NCBI GenBank assembly: GCA_016946835.1
Contig: JACVTC010000139.1
Span: forward strand, 89,501 to 153,500
DNA: 64,000 bases
Reading direction: 5' to 3'
Source of the DNA: Neocallimastix lanati (nom. inval.)
Lineage: Eukaryota; Neocallimastigomycota; Neocallimastigomycetes; Neocallimastigales; Neocallimastigaceae
Every line of letters begins with the position of its first letter. Positions within the stretch are counted from its first letter, which is position 1. The notes under the pieces were generated by a model. It saw only the letters and a list, made by a program, of their open reading frames with translations, was not told the DNA's origin and did no database searches. Shown here piece by piece: positions 63,633 to 64,000 of this stretch. Both the position numbers and the translations under genes were made by a program.

Positions 63633-64000
63633 ATGGCCTATCAATTTAACTTAGCTAAGTACCAACGTCTTTGTGGTGTATCCAATTTTGCCACATGGAA
63701 TTTCCTTATCATGACTGCAGCTAGGAGATATGGAATGGAAGAATTCATTGAAGAAGATGTTATCTCTCACCTGAAGGATAATAGCTATAGACTTAATCCT
63801 AATGAAGAATCTAAGACGGTAAAAGCTATCCTGAAGATTATTGAGGAATTACAATTAAATCATGGAGAAAATGTAAACTACAATGAAGTGTTTACTCAAA
63901 ACCGAAATAGAATCATTGCTAAAGCAGAAGAGAAAGACTCTCAGTTAATGCTTATGGTGATTCAAAACGTTGAAGAAAAAATATTAAGGGAAGTTAGTAG
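63633..64000 (+). CDS. copia element 2 gag, runs off the window
   Basis: ATG at 63633 opens a frame with no stop up to 64000 (122 codons visible). It starts MAYQFNLAKYQRLCGVSNFA, followed by a TWNFLIMTAARRYGMEEFI stretch, which matches the W-x-F/L-x-M pattern of copia gag proteins; a KAILKIIEELQL segment follows. It lies 52 bases after the primer site. The partner genes and 3' LTR would be to the right of the window. Confidence 0.75.
   Translation, partial: MAYQFNLAKYQRLCGVSNFATWNFLIMTAARRYGMEEFIEEDVISHLKDNSYRLNPNEESKTVKAILKIIEELQLNHGENVNYNEVFTQNRNRIIAKAEEKDSQLMLMVIQNVEEKILREVS

Overview
The window looks like nuclear DNA of an anaerobic gut fungus (Neocallimastigomycota) or a close zoosporic relative. 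The reasons are extreme A+T richness, long A/T homopolymers and AAT/TTTTA microsatellites, standard stop codons, many short GT-AG introns, asparagine- and lysine-rich proteins, fungal-type Ty1/copia, Ty3/gypsy and MULE elements, and an intraflagellar transport gene (IFT43). IFT43 argues for a flagellated stage and against Dictyostelium. Species assignment is inference.

1-6.5 kb: two paralogous small secreted proteins, tail to tail (324-860 + and 5255-5923 -), share a twice-repeated six-cysteine module with identical spacing. Between them lies a decayed Hsp70 pseudogene. 6.5-11.7 kb: a nearly whole Ty1/copia element with two LTRs, an apparent half-tRNA-Lys primer site, one frameshift and two stops. 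12.6-20.3 kb: a graveyard holding two broken MULE transposases with complex palindromic terminal modules, a 43-bp minisatellite and an internally deleted LINE relic.

22.6-44.8 kb is the gene island: ribosomal protein eL38 (4 exons), an intronless 929-aa K/Q-rich protein with four copies of an unrecognised domain, a Pumilio/PUF RNA-binding protein (8 exons), IFT43 (5 exons) and the Golgi tether USO1/p115 (16 exons, with an unusual C-terminal extension). I assembled these exon structures by reading the sequence; every junction keeps the reading frame.

47-64 kb is retrotransposon territory: a truncated gypsy relic (-), a 1.3-kb inverted repeat, a gypsy element with LTRs and target duplication but a coding region scrambled at GATC sites (54013-59999), a third gypsy element with a canonical -1 slippery heptamer at the gag/pol junction, and a second copia element that breaks into it and runs off the right edge.

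The most notable points are the GATC-bounded rearrangements in the second gypsy element, the conserved U UUA AAY-stop frameshift signal, the tRNA-Lys half-molecule primer sites, the Cys-module secreted family, and the unrecognised repeated domain of the 929-aa protein.
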